Of a stretch of 7,815 nucleotides of DNA, positions 5,751 through 7,815 are shown piece after piece. The notes below the pieces were generated by a model that saw only the letters and a program-made list of their open reading frames with translations, searched no databases and was not told the DNA's origin. Every line of letters starts with the position of its first letter. Position 1 is the stretch's first letter. The translations under genes and the position numbers were made by a program. Source of the stretch: an uncultured Bacteroidales bacterium (GTDB lineage: Bacteria; Bacteroidota; Bacteroidia; Bacteroidales; Paludibacteraceae); contig CALEPS010000085.1 in the NCBI GenBank assembly GCA_937910305.1, positions 1-7,815 of the forward strand. Direction: 5' to 3'.

Positions 5751-7541
5751 ATGAAAGTACGTGAGAAAATAGACGGTTTGCGCCGGTTGATGGCGTCGAA
5801 CGGATTAGCGGCTTACGTGGTGCCGGGCAATGACCCGCACGCAAGCGAGTATATGGCTTCGCACTGGTTCGAGATGCAGTGGATCTCGGGCTTTAACGGA
5901 GAAGCCGGAACGGTAGTGGTCACGATGGACCGCGCTTTGCTATGGACGGACAGCAGGTACTATCTGCAGGCCGGCATCGAGTTGCAGGATTCGGGCATTG
6001 AGCTCATGCGCGAGAGCGATATTGACTGCCCCTCCGTGATAGACTGGCTGAGCGAGAACATAGACGGAGTGGTCGGCGTTAATCCCGAGATGTTCTCGGT
6101 CAATAGTTTCCGCGAGTTCCGGTCGGAATTGAAATCAATCGACCTCATCAAGCCGCTTTGGACGGAGGACAGACCTTCCATACCGCAGGACAAACTATAT
6201 CCTTATTCTGCCGATTTCGCGGGGGAGAGTGTGGAGAGCAAGCTGGCGAGAATGCGCGGGATTTTAGAGTCCAAAGTGAAAAATCAAGAGGCGAAAGAAT
6301 GGGCACTTATTATCAGCGCTTTGGACGAGATAGCATGGCTGCTTAACATCCGCGGAAACGACGTGGAGTTCAATCCGGTTGTGATCAGTTATGTTGTGCT
6401 TGAGAAAGATAAATGCACGCTGTTCGTGGATGAAGCAAAGATTGACTCTCCTGCCCGTAATTATCTGGATTTCAATAATATCGACATCCGTCCCTACGAA
6501 GCGGTGTTCGAGTACATTCATGGTCTGCGAGGCACGGTCTTTTACGATGGTGCACGCGTGAACGAAGCCCTGTACGAAGCTATCCCGGAGGCATGTAAAA
6601 AAGTGGGCATCACCTCTCCTATCCTGATTGACAAGGCGAAAAAGAACGCAGTGGAACTGGAGGGCGAACGTATCGCCATGCGGCAGGATGCTGTGGCGCT
6701 TACCCGGTTCTTCAAATGGCTGGAAGAGGAAGCTTTTGCGGAAGGCAAGACACGGACGGAATGGGAACTGATGGAGAAATTGCATGAATTCCGAGCCATG
6801 GGAGAGAATTTTGTGGAAGAATCTTTCGGTACGATTGCAGGATACCGGGGAAATGGAGCGATTGTGCACTATGCGGCTACGCCGGATAAATGTGCGGTGG
6901 TCAAGCCGGAAGGCATGCTCCTCCTCGATTCAGGAGGACAATATCTGGATGGCACTACGGATATCACCCGTACCGTATGGCTGGGAGGACGAATACCGCA
7001 GCAAGCCAAACTGGACTACACCTATGTCCTAAAAGGACACATCGCGCTGGCACGTGCCCGTTTCCCGCGCGGTACCAGAGGAAACCAACTGGACGCATTC
7101 GCAAAACAATACATGTGGGAAGCCGGAATTACTTTCGGTCATGGCACAGGACATGGCGTAGGCCATTTCCTCTGCTGCCACGAGGGACCGCAGAACGTAC
7201 GTACAGATAATAACCCCATGCCGCTCGAGATCGGACATATCGTCTCGGACGAACCGGGTATTTATCGTACAGACAAATGGGGGATCCGGACGGAAAACCT
7301 GATCACGGTCATTCCAGCCGCACGGACCAAGACCGCCACGACGGAGGACGAATGGCTCGCTTTTGAGACCCTCACGCTCTGTTTCTATGACACCTCTCTG
7401 ATTGAGATGAGCCTGATGACTGAAGACGAGATAGACTGGATCAATGCGTACCACGTACGCGTCTATAAAGAGGTTGCGCCGCTCCTCAATGACGAAGAAA
7501 AAGCATACCTCGCTTACAAATGTCAGGCAATTGAGATTTAA
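5751..7541 (+). CDS. pepP: Xaa-Pro aminopeptidase (aminopeptidase P, M24B family)
   Basis: This dinuclear-metal (usually manganese) exopeptidase releases an N-terminal residue that precedes proline. The product has 596 residues, the long three-domain form like eukaryotic XPNPEP1 rather than the roughly 440-residue E. coli PepP. Domain I (about 1-140) is creatinase-like, with VPGNDPHASEYM (24-35) and ALLWTDSRYYLQA (62-74). Domain II (about 160-300) is a second creatinase-like fold with LDEIAWLLNIRG (191-202). The catalytic pita-bread domain (about 305-525) has metal ligands D393 (LLLDSGG), D404 (TTDITRT), H468 (GHGTGHGVG), E501 (SDEPG) and E515 (RTENL). The likely catalytic or substrate histidines are H373, H464 and H477. 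The tail (about 535-596) matches the M24 C-terminal extension. All catalytic residues are intact. There is no signal peptide, so it is cytosolic. The symbol follows common usage for this family. Confidence 0.94.
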   Translation: MKVREKIDGLRRLMASNGLAAYVVPGNDPHASEYMASHWFEMQWISGFNGEAGTVVVTMDRALLWTDSRYYLQAGIELQDSGIELMRESDIDCPSVIDWLSENIDGVVGVNPEMFSVNSFREFRSELKSIDLIKPLWTEDRPSIPQDKLYPYSADFAGESVESKLARMRGILESKVKNQEAKEWALIISALDEIAWLLNIRGNDVEFNPVVISYVVLEKDKCTLFVDEAKIDSPARNYLDFNNIDIRPYEAVFEYIHGLRGTVFYDGARVNEALYEAIPEACKKVGITSPILIDKAKKNAVELEGERIAMRQDAVALTRFFKWLEEEAFAEGKTRTEWELMEKLHEFRAMGENFVEESFGTIAGYRGNGAIVHYAATPDKCAVVKPEGMLLLDSGGQYLDGTTDITRTVWLGGRIPQQAKLDYTYVLKGHIALARARFPRGTRGNQLDAFAKQYMWEAGITFGHGTGHGVGHFLCCHEGPQNVRTDNNPMPLEIGHIVSDEPGIYRTDKWGIRTENLITVIPAARTKTATTEDEWLAFETLTLCFYDTSLIEMSLMTEDEIDWINAYHVRVYKEVAPLLNDEEKAYLAYKCQAIEI

Positions 7542-7583
7542 AACTCACAATAACTATTATTAACAATTTAAATTTTTACCATT

Positions 7584-7815
7584 ATGAAAGCAGATCTTAT
7601 TAACGCATGGTTGTACAACGAAGGTTACAAACACGAGACCGACTCTGACGGAGATGTTCATTTCCGCTATAACGGCAAGCACATTTATTTCACGCCGGAC
7701 GATGACGACACCTATTTCCGTCTTATCATGCCGAATATCTACGAGTTGGAAGACAACCGCGTAAAGGTACTGGAGGCATGTAATACCATCACCCGTGATT
7801 ATAAAGTAGTAAAAG
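7584..7815 (+). CDS. Small acidic protein, possibly YbjN-like, 3' end outside window
   Basis: An ATG at 7584 opens a frame of 77 codons that runs off the window end. The fragment is hydrophilic and acidic with no signal peptide. An N-terminal helix (about 2-14) is followed by DSDGDVHFRYNGKHIYF (20-36), an acidic turn PDDDDTYFRLIMPNIY (38-53) and a second helix, DNRVKVLEACNTITRDYKVVK. This order (helix, two strands, acidic turn, strand, helix beginning the pattern A.N.....KV.K) recalls small Bacteroidota proteins with a YbjN or type III chaperone-like fold, but I know this only as a pattern and the end is missing. The 42-base gap after the aminopeptidase stop is about 85% A+T with no clear promoter, Shine-Dalgarno or terminator. 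It could be co-transcribed with the aminopeptidase or have its own weak promoter. Confidence 0.75.
   Translation, partial: MKADLINAWLYNEGYKHETDSDGDVHFRYNGKHIYFTPDDDDTYFRLIMPNIYELEDNRVKVLEACNTITRDYKVVK

Noticed and set aside
6264..6869. 201-codon reverse-strand ORF inside the aminopeptidase gene
   Set aside because: It is opposite intact catalytic-domain coding sequence, with no motif, signal or promoter of its own.
7571..7580. AATTTAAATT-type palindrome (7565-7574) before the last ORF as an operator
   Set aside because: It is a short A/T-only palindrome in an AT-rich gap, expected by chance.

Overview
This window looks like core chromosome of a member of the Bacteroidota, most likely order Bacteroidales. 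Four things point there. A type IX secretion gene pair (porU end, then porV) is followed directly by ispF, an order I recall from Porphyromonas and relatives. A DUF349 protein and an FtsE-like ATPase carry lineage-typical motifs (Walker A GKVGSGKSS). Both promoters I can see have the Bacteroidota form TAnnTTTG with a TTG-type -33 element. Gene starts lack clear Shine-Dalgarno sequences. Family and genus cannot be fixed from the sequence. I see no insertion sequence, phage gene, CRISPR array, tRNA or rRNA.

Layout. (1) Bases 2-2714, plus strand: 3' end of porU (cell-surface sortase of type IX secretion, with its own C-terminal sorting domain), porV (outer-membrane barrel partner), ispF (isoprenoid precursor synthesis, overlapping porV by one base), then a small secreted-type ORF with a TTG start that resembles the Bacteroidales DUF3256 family. 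(2) Bases 2730-5603, minus strand: a tight operon read as DUF349 protein, FtsE-like ATPase, shikimate kinase, SufE. Junctions overlap by 1, 4 and 4 bases, so the genes are probably translationally coupled. It converges on the first block with only 15 bases between stops. (3) Bases 5604-5750: a divergent promoter region with striking mirror symmetry. (4) Bases 5751-7815, plus strand: an M24B aminopeptidase P, then the first 77 codons of a small acidic protein that may be YbjN-like.

How the genes fit together. PorU and PorV act as a pair at the outer membrane, where PorV shuttles CTD-bearing cargo to the PorU sortase. The minus-strand operon mixes housekeeping roles (division or envelope ATPase, aromatic amino-acid synthesis, Fe-S cluster sulfur transfer) and seems linked by co-expression rather than by one pathway. 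It shares a symmetric promoter region with the aminopeptidase gene.

Nothing here is clearly a new biological system. The most unusual signals are the two-fold symmetric divergent promoter (axis at base 5686), a strong hairpin inside the start of ispF, and the odd small ORF behind ispF with a tandem 8-mer at its start. Every intergenic stretch is under 150 bases.
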